Of a stretch of 64,000 bases of DNA, positions 45,075-57,496 are shown piece by piece. Below the pieces are notes generated by a model. The model saw nothing but the letters and a program-made list of their open reading frames with translations. It did no database searches and was not told the DNA's origin. Origin of the DNA: Sarcophilus harrisii (lineage: Eukaryota; Chordata; Mammalia; Dasyuromorphia; Dasyuridae); assembly GCF_902635505.1 (NCBI RefSeq), contig NC_045430.1, positions 272,267,681-272,331,680 of the forward strand. Reading direction: 5' to 3'. The position numbers and the translations under genes are program-made. Each line of letters begins with the position of its first letter. Within the stretch, counting starts at the first letter, position 1.

Positions 45075-48000
45075 CCGATCAATGTCAAAGCCGCCGCCGT
45101 GGGAGCCTCCGAGCCCTGCAAGAAGCTGGCTTGGCCTTTGTTTCCTTCAGATCCTAGGAGAAGCACGTTAAAATTATCTCACTTTCCCCCGATCCCGGTC
45201 GCAAAAGGGGGTCCTCGGGATAGGTTGTTAATCGCACTTAATACACCCCCCCCACGCCCAGGCGAGAGGCCGGCAAGGGCGAGCCAGCGCGAGCGATGGG
45301 CAGCGCCTCAGGAAGCCCCTCAAGGTAAGTGCCCACAAGTTGGAAGGGTCGAGGCTCAGGTGGTGACTTTTGGGAACCGGCTCGGAAGCTGTGGCCAGGC
45401 TCGGTGATCGCTCTGCCGAGTTCCGAGCTTTAGGTTCAAGGTCCCCCGGCTGGAAAGAGACAGAGCACGGACCCATTCTAAAAGTTGAAGATTCAACTCA
45501 GACTTGAGCCTTTTTCTCCTTAGAGGCGATGGTCCCTCTGGCTCGTTCCGTCACAACCTCGGTCCAGCTGTCTGGAGAAGCGGGCAAGGGGGACGGGACC
45601 CTCTCATCATAAGGTCATTTTCGCAGAGTCGCAATGGTGTGGTGTTTTGTTAGGCGAGGTCTCTCTCTCTCAAAGTTTTGCCGGTTGCAATCTCGAATTC
45701 GGGCAGAATCAGACGGCTCCTTTCCTCGCTGGAACGTTTTGCTGTGTATTCTGCAAAACGGCCGGGCCCCCCCACTCTGCGCTGCTCCCTAATTCGCAGG
45801 CTGGCCTGGTGGGAGACCTTTGTTCGAGAGAGGGAAGGCCGCTGGAGAACGAGCCGATTCAGATTTCTGCACTAGCAGAACTGGGGCGCGCTATTGGTAA
45901 ATACGCATTTGCAAAAGCTTGCATTGTGCGTGAACTCTGATCATGTAATCTTTACATCAGGGTTTTCATAAAACTAGATTTAAGTAGACATAAATCATTT
46001 ATATTTTGTTCTGGGCCACATTGCCCTCTCTCTCCCTCTAACTCCCTCCTTCTCGCGCTCTGTCTCTGTCTCGCTGTCTCTGTCTCTGGCTCCATATATA
46101 TTTATATCTTTTTTTCCAATTTTTTTTTGTTTCATTCCTATTCACTGTTTCCATAAAACAGGCCCAGTTTCTGGAGCATGCAATAATGGCTGAAGGGATT
46201 CACTTAGCTCGCTTTTTTTTGCTCTCCATTTTCTAAATTCAGAAATATATCCGAATATCAGAAATTCTTTCACTATCGAGTACCACCGAATCAGGCCGAG
46301 ACTTTGGGTGAATCTGGCTTTTTGGGGACCTGGACTTCAGGGGCTTTCATTTTTCCTGCCTGGGCCTACCCCTTCAAGGAGAGTGAAAGGCCATTTAGAG
46401 TGGGCAGGAGAGACGACCAGCCACCTCTGAGTTGTATGAAAAGGCTCGTGGAAAGCCAGTGATGGCTGGCGTGGCTGGGTTTCTGGAGAAAGCCAAATTT
46501 CGATAGAGAGCGTTGAAAGCAAAGGGTACATCTACCGCCTTAGTTCAGGGAGACTAAATAGAAAATGTTGTTATCCTTGTCTGAGATAAACGTGAAAAAG
46601 ACGTCATTGCTGACGAAAAATGCTTCTAAAATATGTGCAGCGATCTCGGGAAAGCTATTGCCTGGATTCCAGGCTTCGTGATTTAGGCAACCCGAGACTA
46701 TCCTGGAAATCGTGTTTATTTTTGGCAGGCCCCAACACTGCTAGAAAAAAATCGGGGCGTCCTAACATCCGCCCCCGCGTCCTGTAAATACAAATAGTTT
46801 ACGAAGGGGATCAGTCCAGGAACTCAATTGAAAAACAAAACAAAACAAAACAAGCTTGTTTCTTGCAATAATAGTTTGTTATTTCTGCTCGTGTGCAACT
46901 GGTCCCTTTTGGAAGGAAAATTCAAAATAGGGTCAAAGGGGTGTTTTTCTGGAGGTAGAGAATATCCAGGGTGTCTCAAAGAAAGCTCCCAGAGGAGGGC
47001 CAGGCCTCTCTAAAATGTCAGGGACATCGATCCCTGCAATCAGGGCCATAGAATCAAAGCTTGGAGCTGGGGAAGCCACAGGGCTCGGACTTAAGGATCC
47101 AGAGAAAGCATCCGTTTCGGTCAAAGACGTCTTAAACTAGCGAAATAGAAAGGTAGGAAGTAGTGGATCGAGGTGACAGGAACCGTAGCTCCAAATGAAC
47201 ATTTCTGCTCATTATTAAAACACATTGGGGAAAGATGGTTGATTGGGGAAATGTTTTCTTGATGAAGGTAACGCCATTATGTTTTCAAATGGAATGATCT
47301 TAGGATAAAGTCCAGGTAAACAGCCATAGTGGGGGGAAGGGGAGATGGAGGGAGAAGGAGGGAAAATTCGGTGTTTAACTTGAGCTTCTGCTGCAGCTGC
47401 AGAATCCGGATTTTATAATCTAAACCGTGTCCTAATGCATCCGTTCCCCAGGATATGTGGCTATTTGACTGGGTGCAGGTATGATCCTTTTAATTGGACA
47501 AATGAACGCTTCTGAACTAAATAATAAATTTGCTGTAGGGAATATAACATGCTGACTTATTCTATCTAGCAGATGGGATGGAACTGGACCTCTGATTTTT
47601 TTTCTGATATAAATAATGCAGTGCTGCGTCATATTGGAGAGAAAAGAAAAACAAATATAGGCAACATATTTATTGCGATACAATGTTTTCAGATACATTT
47701 ATTACAATGCAAGCACACAAGGCCATGGGTAAAGGCATCTACCTTGTTGGAATCACTGTTGCATTGTTCATTTGTAGGGACTTGCTTCTCCCCTCCCCTC
47801 CCAGTCAGGGTCCCTTTACCCAGCATGAAAGTCTTCTAGTAAAGATGAAAATTAGAGAGCTAGTCATTTGTCCCCTCCGTTGGCACTAAGCTGCAACAGG
47901 GAGGGAGAGTCGGGAACCGCCTTCTTTGGAATCGATCCAGACCAAGAAACCCATTTGGCTCTTCCACAGAGTCCTGACAAGTGACAGACAGAGAACTCTG

Positions 48001-51000
48001 AAATAGGGGAGCACATGACATTCTCTTTTGGGGGAAAGTTCGCTAAAGACAATGGGAACCTTACGGATTTTCTCCGGATTCTGGCGAGGCGGCTCCAGAG
48101 ATTGTTGTCTCAGCCGCTTGGATTTTCAGTAGCAATCTCAAAGCCCTTTACCTCGGTATTGGGGGTGGGCTGGAATGAAGGTTTTCCCCCCTGTTTTTTT
48201 TTTTTTCCTGAGGAAGCATTTCTCCCAAGAGCAGGAAAAGCTCATATTCAAAAAACAGATTTTTAGCATTAAAAAAAAGAAGAAGCAGATTTGCTCTGAG
48301 AGTTAGTGAATTTAGGTTTACCCAAAGATTAGCGAGCTGGGGGGGAACCTCAGCGCCTTAAGTTGATGCATTTAACAGCTTCCTAGTGCAAGAGTGAGGA
48401 GGGAAGTCTGCCGCCCCTGTAGCTGCCCATGCTCTTTACCCACTTCGGTCTCCATGAATAGCCTGGGTTTCTGAATCTTGAGGCTCGGGATTTTTTGCTC
48501 CTGGAGACGAATGGGGTGCACGCGAATCCTACATATATATTCTCTTCTTTGATCCTATGGCTCTTTTTTATTTTCCCTTTTATTTCCCCAGGGCCCAGCG
48601 TGGCCAGGGGTAGGCTGGCCCGAGCAGCAGGCACTAAGCGACCTGGCAAGGGCAGGGATTTGTGGGATGAGGCACCTGGGCAAGGAGTCGATTCACCAGG
48701 TTCTGGGAGAGCGTGTAGGGATACCCCCTAATTCCTGCCAGAAACGTCTGTGACGGGTTTACCTCGGCAGCCTCCGATGAGCTGGGCTGCCGTTTGCCTT
48801 GGCCTTGTGAGCTAGGGAAGGAAGCCGCAGGGCCAGCTAACGGGCGGCGGCGACGGGTTCATGATCTCCCTCTCCAGACGCCACGAAACTGACCCTCAGT
48901 GGCCCAGCCCCAGCCCCAGCCTCAGCCCCAGCCCCAGGCCGAGAGGCCCGTGGCTGCCGATCCTTTTTCTTGGCTTCCTCCCTCCCTGCCCTCCTCCTTT
49001 TTCTTTTCCTTGCATCCTTTCCTGGGTCCGGCTGCAGCACCCACCACCTGGAACCTGAAGTGTAACCGATGAAACTCAGAGACTGGCAACCGGGAAGGTA
49101 GGGGACATGGGGGGCGCCCCTGTCTCTGTCTGAGCCAGAAACTTAGGTTTCCGCACTCCTGGAGGAGGCAGGAGGGAAAGAAGCTCAGGGCCCGGTCGGG
49201 CAGCCAGATCCCTATCCCGTTTCTCCTCTGGCCAGCTCAGGAGCTGTGGCTGCTAGGGCCCCTCTGGCCTCTGGCCTTGGCCGCTCTGCCAGAGCCGCGC
49301 TGCACATCGGCAAAGAGGCCTGGGTGAGGCCGGAGCTCGGGCCTTCCTTTGGCCGGGGCCGGCTAGCCGAGCCGAGCCCCAGGGGGCCCAGCTTTATACC
49401 TGCTGTGGGCTGAGAAAGGATCTGGAGCGTGGGCCGAGAGCTCGAGTTTCATTGCACTGAGAGCTCTCTGGCGCAGGAGAAATCTTGTAGGTTAGCCAGC
49501 AAATGGGGGGGGGGACCCACAGGAGGTATAGGCTGGAGGGGGGATTTTCTGGGAACATAGAGCAAAGAGTTGGGGGCGACGATAAAGAGAGGGAGGCTCA
49601 GGAGAGTGAGCCATGGTTCGAAAAGCAGGAAGGCCAGGGAAGGCACAGAACCCGTGCCGACTGCCTGGGCCTGGGCCTCGCTCCCGGTTATAAAGACAGC
49701 CACTTCCCGGGGTCCATTTGATCCCACCGGGAGAACGTCGCCTTTCCATAAACCTTTTATGGGACTGCGGAAAGTTGTGACAACCTCTCCCATACCCTGG
49801 CGTTTACAGTTGGCGCGGAGGGACCCTCCAAGATGGGGAGGAAGAGGGAGGAGGAGGCTCAGGGGCGGCCCCTCCTTTAGAAAGCCGTCCCGGCTGCCCT
49901 GATGCTTGACCGGCCCACTCCCCAAATAGCTTGTCCTGGAGCCTGTCACGGCCTGGGAGGGAATTTCCTCAACCGAGACCCAGGTTAAAATATCCAAACG
50001 GCTGACAGATCGATGGGGTTTGGAGGGAGGGAGTCTTGGGGGAGGGGGGAGATGGAGAAGGCTAGAGGGGAGGGGGAAACCGAGAAGCAGGAAGGGGGGG
50101 CTAGCAGTGACACTGATTCTTGTCATCCTCCGGGATTGTGTGAAAGCCAAGGCTAAAGGCAGGGGAAGAGAACAGTGTTCAGTCTGGAGGCCAGTGTTTC
50201 CTCGGTCCTTTTCTTTTCTTCTTCACCCCGTCCTCACGTCCCTTATCCCCACTTTGCTCCCTCTGGAGTGCTGCACTGATGGGGGCAGCCTGGGGATAAG
50301 AACGGGAGTGGGGAGGAGGGAAAGAGTCGAATTTGAGTTGAGTTTTATTTGGGAAAATTGGCTTTTTATCGGCGGGGCCGGGCTGCGAAAGGTCCTGATG
50401 AACTGAGAATTGTTAGGTTCATCAGCAAAGAGAATCGCCTTGTGTCACCTTCATGAGCACCACAGCCTTTCCTGGCTGGCTAGCCTCCCTCTGCCCACTG
50501 TGCGAGGATCCCGGAAAGGGGGGAAACCGAGAGGCCGCCAGGCCAATGCCAAAGCCGGGCAGCCGGCGGCCCTGATCTTTCCTTTCTCGGTCCCGGGCCC
50601 AGATATTTAATGCTGCCTTCTGTGAGCTTTCGAGGTAGACCTTTTCAAAGACTGCAATCCCAGAACGTCAGAGCCGGAAGGGAAAGGGATCCTAGAGATT
50701 GTTCGCATCCAGTGTCCTAAATAAATTCTGGAAATAATCGTAATCACAGCCAATCGATTAAAACAAAAGCGGCCCGAGACCGAGCAGTGGAGCCGCTGAA
50801 GTTAAGAAACCAAACGAGGGCGGCGGAGCCCCAGACGCTGGGGCCGGATCCGAGAGGAGGGAGAGTCTCCGCGCCTTCCCCATTTACAGGAGAAACCAAA
50901 ACGAGAGGAGGGGAGCTCCCGGGGCAGGGAGCCAGCCAGATGCCCCCGTTTGCGGGCGAGGTGTCCCCGTTCTCGGGGAGCCTGAGGAGCCAGGCTCCTT

Positions 51001-51740
51001 TCTCTTTCGTTCCCTCGTTCGTTAGTTCCCCGGCTCCTCGCCTCGGCCCTAAGCGTCTCGATTCACTTCTGTGCCGGGCCCCGCCCGAGTTGCCAGTATT
51101 CTCAGAGCCTGCCTTGGACCAGAACTGACATTTGGGTCCCGGGCTAGCCTAATGCTCTGGGGACTATTAATTCCTGAAGAATTTAACGCCAAACCTCGGC
51201 CAAGGTCTCTTTTGCCCCCTAAGCAGGGCAGAGAGAGAAGTAGCAGGGCTAGAAAATACTGGGAGGCTATTGATTTGACCGCCCCCCCCTCCATTAAAAT
51301 TTGAAAAAAAAAAAGAAAGGGCAAGCCACATGTGTGTGTACTTTTATTTAAGTCGGCTCACATATGCTTTATCCGGAGAGAGATTTTTGGAACACGCCTA
51401 GGGCAGACTCGGGCTCCCGGATAGCGCTAGGTCGGAGGCGTCATAAACACCCCACTTGTTTACTATCTGATATCAAGGCCCAGGAGCGCCACAGAGATGA
51501 GCTTAGTCCCCCCTCCCGCCACGAAAACGGGGTGCACGACTTGGGGAAGGAGGGATCCGGTGGCTCGTCCAAAATCCTGGTGGAGATCGCGCCCCCAGAG
51601 TCCCGAGCCCCAGCCTTAGGTGTTGGGGCGTGTGTCTCAAGGCCCATCAATATACATTACATATTTATATAAATTCTCAATTCAGAGGTCGACCTGAGAC
51701 CAGCACAGCGCCTACGAAACCAAACTGGGAGGGGTCGCTG
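45075..51740. other. HOXA11-HOXA10 intergenic, distal part
   Basis: Noncoding. Conserved-looking AT-rich blocks occur at about 45895-46010 (nested stems 45903-45931, ATGTAA/TTACAT at 45943-45957, TTTTCATAAAAC, CATAAATCATTTATAT) and about 47395-47720. CpG-rich stretches lie at about 45010-45330, 48580-49400 and 50780-51100. The GTCAGAGCCGGAAGGGA…GATCCTAGAGATTG sequence near 50667-50735 resembles an old mammalian repeat but is not certain. Antisense transcripts known here in human cannot be delimited. Confidence 0.45.
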
Positions 51741-51825
51741 GGAAACCCTGGCTCTTCATTGGCTGCGGGAGCTCGCCGAGGTGCGGGGGGATCTCTAACC
51801 CTATTCAGCATGTTTTGTACAAGAA
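51741..51825 (+). promoter_or_regulatory. HOXA10: HOXA10 proximal promoter/5'UTR
   Basis: Directly before the HOXA10 start lies an inverted CCAAT box (ATTGG, 51758-51762) in TTCATTGGCTGCGG; no clear TATA box. The start codon context is ACAAGAAATGT, weak at position +4 but with A at -3. Confidence 0.45.
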
Positions 51826-52891
51826 ATGTCAGCCAGAAAGGGCTATCTGCTCCCTTCGCCAAATTATCCCACAGCAATGTCATGCTCCGAGAGCCCGGCC
51901 GCGAACTCTTTTTTGGTGGATTCGCTGATCAGCTCGGGCAGAGCGGAAGGCGGTGGCGGTGGCGGCGGCGGCGGCGGCGGCGGCAGCGGCGGAGGCGGCG
52001 GTGGCGGCTACTACTCTCACTACCTGCCACAGGCTTCCGAGCTGTCCTACGGGCTGCAAAGCTGCGGGCTTTTCCCGGTCCTGAGCAAACGCAATGAAGG
52101 AGGAGGCTCGCCCGGGGGCATGGTGCCCTCGTCGCACCCCTACATGTCGGGCATGGAGGTCTGGCTAGACGGCCCCAGGTCGTGTCGGATGGAGCAAGCG
52201 GACGGGCCGCCGCCCCCGAATCACCAGCCGCAGCCCCAGCAGCCGCAGCCCCAGCAGAACCAGCAGCCCCAGTCCCAGAACCCGCAGCAGCCCCAGAATC
52301 ACCACCACCACCAGCAGCCGCCGCAGCAGCCAGCGCAGCAGCAGGCGACCTCTTGCTCCTTCGCTCAGAACATCAAAGAGGAGAACTCTTATTGTCTCTA
52401 TGATTCCGACAAATGCCCCAAAAGTTCAACGGCCCCGGAGCTAGCCTCCTTCCCCCCGCGGGGCCCTCCCGAGGTCTGCGCCCTCAACAGCGGCGGCGGC
52501 GGGGGCGGCGGCGGGGGCGGGGGCGGTGGCGTGCCGGTCCCGGGCTATTTCCGCCTATCTCAAGCCTATGGCACCGGCAGCTCCAAGAGCTATAGCGCGG
52601 CGGCGGCGGCGGCGGCAGCGGCGGCGGCCGCAGCAGCCCCGGGGGCGCAGCTGGGCGCTTCCCCTTTCCCCCAGCAGCCCCAAGTTCGCTTCGACTCGCC
52701 GCCCGCGCTCGCTTCGGTCTCGGCCGAGACGGCCAGGAAGGAGAGCTCCCTTGAGTCGCCTCCGCCTACGGCCTTAGCTTGTGGATCCCAGGCTGCGGAG
52801 GAAGAGGGACAGGCGTCGTCCTCCGCCGCGGAGGAACTGTCCCCCGCTCCCTCGGAGAGCAGCAAACCCTCTCCCGAGAAAGACCCCATAG
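51826..52891 (+). CDS. HOXA10: HOXA10 exon 1
   Basis: The first 355 codons of HOXA10, a nuclear AbdB-class factor for axial, limb, uterine and myeloid development. The start MSARKGYLLPSPNYP matches the long human isoform; a second Met at residue 18 begins MSCSESPAANSFLVDSLISS. Conserved blocks: LSYGLQSCGLFP, RSCRMEQADGPPPP, ATSCSFAQNIKEENSYCLYD and GYFRLSQAYGT, then the acidic/Ser-rich ASSSAAEELSPAPSESSK. Low-complexity tracts: Gly 42-53 and 55-61, a Gln/Pro/His tract at about 134-173, Gly 223-235 and Ala 258-271. The frame is intact despite these repeats. The donor G|GTAAGT after 52891 joins exon 2 to restore a Gly codon. Full product 446 aa (human 410). Confidence 0.97.
52597..52638 (+). 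repeat. HOXA10: 14-alanine codon tract in HOXA10
   Basis: Fourteen GCN codons (mostly GCG with GCA/GCC interruptions) encode residues 258-271. From memory, human HOXA10 has a Gly-rich segment rather than an alanine tract at this point. Confidence 0.85.
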
Positions 52892-54484
52892 GTAAGTGTG
52901 CCTGAAAACCCCGGACCTGCACAGAGGGAGCGGAAGTGAGAGAGAAAGCCAGCCCCAGAAGGATCAGGAGAGACAGGGAGGCAGAGAAGCAGACATGGAG
53001 ACGGAGAAGGAAGGCAGGGGAGGAAGAAAAGAGAAAGGGGCCCCCCGAAAGGCAGAGATAGAGAGCCCCCGAAATAGCGGAGAGCCAGCCAGAAACCCCG
53101 AGGAGAGCACAGGGAACTCAGCAGCCGGCAGTTTCGCTCTGGCACGCAGCTCCACTCCAGCTGACCTTGTGAACTTGGTTTAGTATTTTTTTTTTTTTTA
53201 ATATTTGGGCGTGGAGACGCAGTAAAAATTAATGTCCGGTGTAGAGAGCTGCCTCTGCTCTCCAGCCCCAGACTCGTTCGCCAGGCGAACCAGGTCGGAG
53301 GTGATCGGGACCAGGAGGCCAGGGAGCAACCTCCCTTCACCACTGCTCCTTTTCCATGTCTTCCTCCTCGTCAGAATCCCCGGCCCAATGGCCCCAGCCC
53401 ACCCGCCCAGCCCCGCCAGCGGGGAGAAGAAGGTGGTTCGCAGATAACAAGGCTGTTTGTAAAGCTTCCAAAATAATCAGCCGCCGGCGCCAATAAATAA
53501 GCCCTATTAACCGGCGAAGTTGTAGTTTACGATCCCAAATGTCTCTTGCAAAGTCACAGTCGCCATGAGATCCTCCTTGCAAGGGGCACTGGCAGGGAAT
53601 CTCCTCTGACAACCCCAGGGCAGCCCAGCCTAACCCCGACCTAGAGCTTGGAGTTAGAGCATAGTAGGGCTTTCCCCCTCTCGCTCCCTCGGAATTCCCC
53701 GAGTTCCTATATTCTGGGCTGGGGGTTGGGGATGACACCCAATCGATTATTTTTCCTCTTTACTTTTGGCACAAATTCAATCGTCTCCCACCATCCCCAC
53801 GCCCACCCTCAGTCCAGTAGAGACCGGTTGGGGCAGCCGCCAAGGTCCCCTCCCCCAAGCCTTTCCTCTGCTGACCCTGGGGCAATAATGGGACTCCCTG
53901 CCCCCAAGCTCAGGGGGGCAGAGGAAATGCTTGTCTGCTAAGGGGAAGGAAAGGCAAAGAAAGGCGTTAAGTTCAAGATATACGGCCGCCCTTCTCCCGG
54001 TGCCCAGCCTTCGCTTCCAAGCTCTCCTCCGCGCCCTCCCCGCTAGCTCCCTTTGTGTGAAAACAGGTGTTTGGAAAACCAATTAAAACGCAATTTGAGG
54101 GGGGTGTGGGGGTGTTCTGAAGAGGAAGAGAGCCGGGAGGCCTTTAGAAAATGTCTTTTAATGGAGTGCCCCCCTCCTCGGCATGACCAAAGGGGAGATT
54201 TGAACCCCTTTCTGTAGCTTTCAGCCCTCCCCTCTCCCTTTCCACTGTCTGGGGTCCATTAGGGACGACGTGCAGGAAAGGCTTTTCCACGAGGTGCTGG
54301 GCCAAAGCAGTGCAAAGGCTCCCCCGGAGCCTGGGTCCCAGCCGCGCCTGCGGCCAGCCGGGGTCCCCGCTGCGTGCTCTGCTGCGGGCCTGGCCGTAAC
54401 TTGGCTCCCTCCTCCCTTCTCGTTCCCTCCTCTGCCTCCCCCTCTCCCTCCTCTCCCTTCCCCGCTTTCTCTTCTCGACCCCAG
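52892..54484 (+). other. HOXA10: HOXA10 intron
   Basis: 1,593 bp, donor GTAAGT, acceptor CCCAG preceded by a long C/T tract. Contains purine-rich DNA (about 52920-53110) and the AT-rich block AAAATAATCAGCCG…CAATAAATAAGCCCTATTAACC (53470-53512). In other mammals a shorter HOXA10 transcript starts within this interval and encodes little more than the homeodomain; a start could not be placed here. Confidence 0.85.
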
Positions 54485-54759
54485 GCAACGCCAAAGGTGA
54501 GAACGCGGCTAACTGGCTCACGGCGAAGAGCGGCCGGAAGAAGCGCTGCCCTTACACCAAGCACCAGACTTTGGAGCTGGAGAAGGAATTTCTTTTCAAC
54601 ATGTACCTAACTCGAGAGCGGCGCCTAGAGATCAGCCGCAGTGTCCATCTCACAGACAGACAGGTTAAGATCTGGTTTCAGAACCGACGCATGAAACTGA
54701 AGAAAATGAACCGAGAGAACAGAATCCGCGAGCTCACAGCCAATTTTAACTTTTCTTGA
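54485..54759 (+). CDS. HOXA10: HOXA10 exon 2, homeodomain
   Basis: Begins [20 protein letters not shown] after the split Gly codon. The ANW motif with its Trp is the AbdB-class PBX contact. The homeodomain lies at about 54532-54711: [20 protein letters not shown], then [20 protein letters not shown], then [20 protein letters not shown]. It ends [15 protein letters not shown] and TGA. All invariant residues are present, and the sequence appears identical to human as remembered. The frame is intact. Confidence 0.98.
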
Positions 54760-56110
54760 TGAACCTCCAAACGACCAGCACGTTTTGACGGTGAAAAGAG
54801 CCAGTTGCCCTTCTTCCTAGGCGCTAGAGATTCGCACCTGTATCTCCCGGAATCACGATTTTGATTTTGTTTGGTTTGGGTTTTTCCCACCCCTTTCTCC
54901 ATCCTCCATCTAGCCCTAGCAGCTTCGCAAGGCGGGATCGGGGAGGGGGGAAATCGTTTGGTTTGTTTGTCTTGTTTTCTGGGGGTGAACGGGGAGGGGG
55001 AGACTCGCCTCCCAAACAAACAAGCGAGCAAACAAACAAACAAACCGAGCCGACGTGGCGAGCGACGTCTCGGGCTGAGCTTGCTCGCCTCCCTCGCTCC
55101 CCACTCCTTCCACGAGTCAAGTGTCATCTCTCAGAGGGCTGCGCGTGGCTAGCCAGGCTCCGAGTCCAGAGACAAGAGTGTACTCATTGTAAACGCTAAG
55201 GTGTCTGTGGGGAGGTGACGGGTGAGTAGTCGAGGTTTTACATTTTGGCCGCGTTCAGGTCAGAGTCGGGCTGGGAGGTACGTGTGAGAGAGGGAGGCCG
55301 TCTCTTTCCCTTGGCGTTCCTAGTTTCTTTCTTTTCGAAGGGAAGGCCTTCACCATCGCGGACACGCAGGGGGAAAACAAGGGCATGACGTTGTGGGGGG
55401 GGGGGACAGGAGGAGGGAAAGATGGAGAGAGGGAGAAAGAGGAAGAGAAAGAATGGGCTCCCTTCTCTCTTGTCTCTGAAAACGATCACAGCTTTACAAA
55501 TTGAGCAGGAGAGGAAGACCTCTTTTGACTGCATCCAAGGTCTCGTGCTGCTCCGGCATTAAATGTTCACACTTACCTCTGCCTCCCGCTATCTTCCCTG
55601 TTGTAGATAGTGACCTAATGTAGTTTTGCTTATTATATTATGTGGAATTAGTGGATTTTTGTCTCTAAGTAATGTTACCACTGGTAGCACGTGACAAGCA
55701 CATACAATTCTCCTGGCCTTGACGGGGAGGAGGAGAGGAAATTTCGCTTTTATTTTGCTTACTGAAATCATGGAACCCTTCAGAGGACTCTAGCAGACGG
55801 GGTAGAAGAGAGAAAGGGAGACATTGTTTGGATTTCCTTTATACTGTGAAGTTACATGCATAAAAGGGTCAACCTGTAGGTGCAGAAACAAAGAGAAGTC
55901 GAAGTACAAATCTGTATAAATGTCTATTATTAAAGAATTGCCAATCCTGTTTTAAGCAAATGCATTCTATCGTTATTATAAATGTTAGTCCTAGCTCTAT
56001 TTACTTCTTACCTTAAATCAGAATAAATTAATATTGTAATGCTGCTGTGCGTGGAAAAAAAAAAGACAATGTTTATGTTCTTATATAGAATAAAAGCCGT
56101 GGAATGAAGC
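54760..56110 (+). other. HOXA10: HOXA10 3'UTR
   Basis: Noncoding, becoming AT-rich after 55.6 kb; AATAAA signals at 56022-56027 and 56089-56094. (AAAC)n units near 55015-55045 and (GGGGGA)n near 55394-55440. Confidence 0.6.
56089..56094 (+). terminator. HOXA10: HOXA10 polyadenylation signal (candidate)
   Basis: AATAAA in TAGAATAAAAGCCG; a second candidate is at 56022-56027. Which is used cannot be told. Confidence 0.5.
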
Positions 56111-57011
56111 CTTTTAATTTTACCTCTTTTGTGACTGTTTATCTTCACCACCCACTTTATCTCGTCCCCAACTTTTACAACAGGAATAGGGCCTGGGCTC
56201 CCTGCAATTACTGGAGGCATCCATTTAAATATTACCTAGACAGTCGTAATTTGTCTCGGCTGTAGAGCAATGCGGCCCTAAGGTTTGTGGGCTTTTGTTC
56301 CTTTTTTTATGACTTGCTAGTATATCTGGATTGTTGCTGACTTGGACGAGCGAGTGGTTTCAGTCGAGTGAGGAGCTGCATAGACAGAGGAAGCCACAGA
56401 GTATTTCTAGAGGGTAGAGAATGGATCAGAGATCGATTTTTTTTTTTTTGTTTTGTTTTGTTTTGCGGCCGACACCCAATCTCAATGAATCGAGGTCTTT
56501 TCCTAGGCAGGAAACAGGCCTTAGGTGGCACCCACAACCCTCGGATACCCCGGGAGCTGCTGGGAAGGTGAGCCCCTACCAGAGAGATGGCGGATGGCTA
56601 GAGACAGCGGTGCCCCAAACCCAATTTCTCTCTCTCCATAAGGTCCTCATTGCGGCTGACCCCTCATCCACCCCAACCCCAGGCCTTCTGTCTACCTGGT
56701 CGTTCTAGCCTGAAGAGGCAAAAAGGTTTCTGCCTCCTTGTCAGCTTAAGGTGGGAGTGGGGGGAGGCAGCAAGGAGAGGGGGCTGGGGGAGTGCTTGAA
56801 GAGAAGAGGAAGAGGAGGGGGAGAAGGAAGTGAGGGGTAGCCCGGGCAGGCTTGGCTAGTCCAAGCCGCTGGGCCAACTCTCCTCCAAGACAGACTTTGA
56901 ACCCGATGCTCAGCCCCAGTCCTTTAGGGCTTTATGGTAGGCCCATTAATGCCCTCCCCTTTTCTCCACGGTTTGCTCTACTTGAAGGTTTGAGAAAAAC
57001 AAACCCACACA

Positions 57012-57116
<105 letters not shown>

Positions 57117-57254
57117 TCTCTCCTTTCACTCGTTCTTGCTTTCTCCCTCTCCTCTCTTTCCTTTCCCTCCTCCCTCCCCGTCCTTCTATCTCTCTCACCC
57201 TCCCTTCTCTCTGTCTTTTCCTTTCCTTTCCCCATTTTAAGCAGTCATAAGACT

Positions 57255-57295
57255 GCGGCGGTGGCGGTGGCGGTGGCGGTGGCGGTGGCGGTGGC
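57255..57295. repeat. (GGTGGC)n minisatellite
   Basis: Six or so GGCGGT units, ending about 117 bp before the pre-miR-196b hairpin. Confidence 0.9.
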
Positions 57296-57411
57296 AGCGG
57301 CCCGGGGCAGGTCGGAGCGGCGGCGCCTCGGTCTGGGGTTTGACTTGATTTTGTTTCTCTCTCTATAGCGGGATCCCTGCATAAGGAACCGGGCCTTGGG
57401 GGAGCAGCAGA

Positions 57412-57496
57412 ACTGGTCTGTGATTTAGGTAGTTTCCTGTTGTTGGGGCTCCACCTTTCTCTCGACAGCATGATACTGCCTTCATTACTTCAGTTG
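57412..57496 (+). ncRNA. MIR196B: miR-196b precursor hairpin
   Basis: A HOX-cluster microRNA that represses HOX mRNAs, in its normal place between HOXA10 and HOXA9 and on the same strand. The 5p mature sequence lies at 57426-57447, beginning TAGGTAGTTTCCTGTTGTTG, identical to human miR-196b-5p as I remember it. The 3p arm lies at about 57462-57483, beginning TCGACAGCATGATACTGCC, with two changes from human (CATGATA against CACGACA) and still complementary to the 5p arm. The flanks (ACTGGTC…CAGTTG) pair as in the human precursor, giving 85 nt against 84. Seed is AGGTAGT. Confidence 0.97.
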
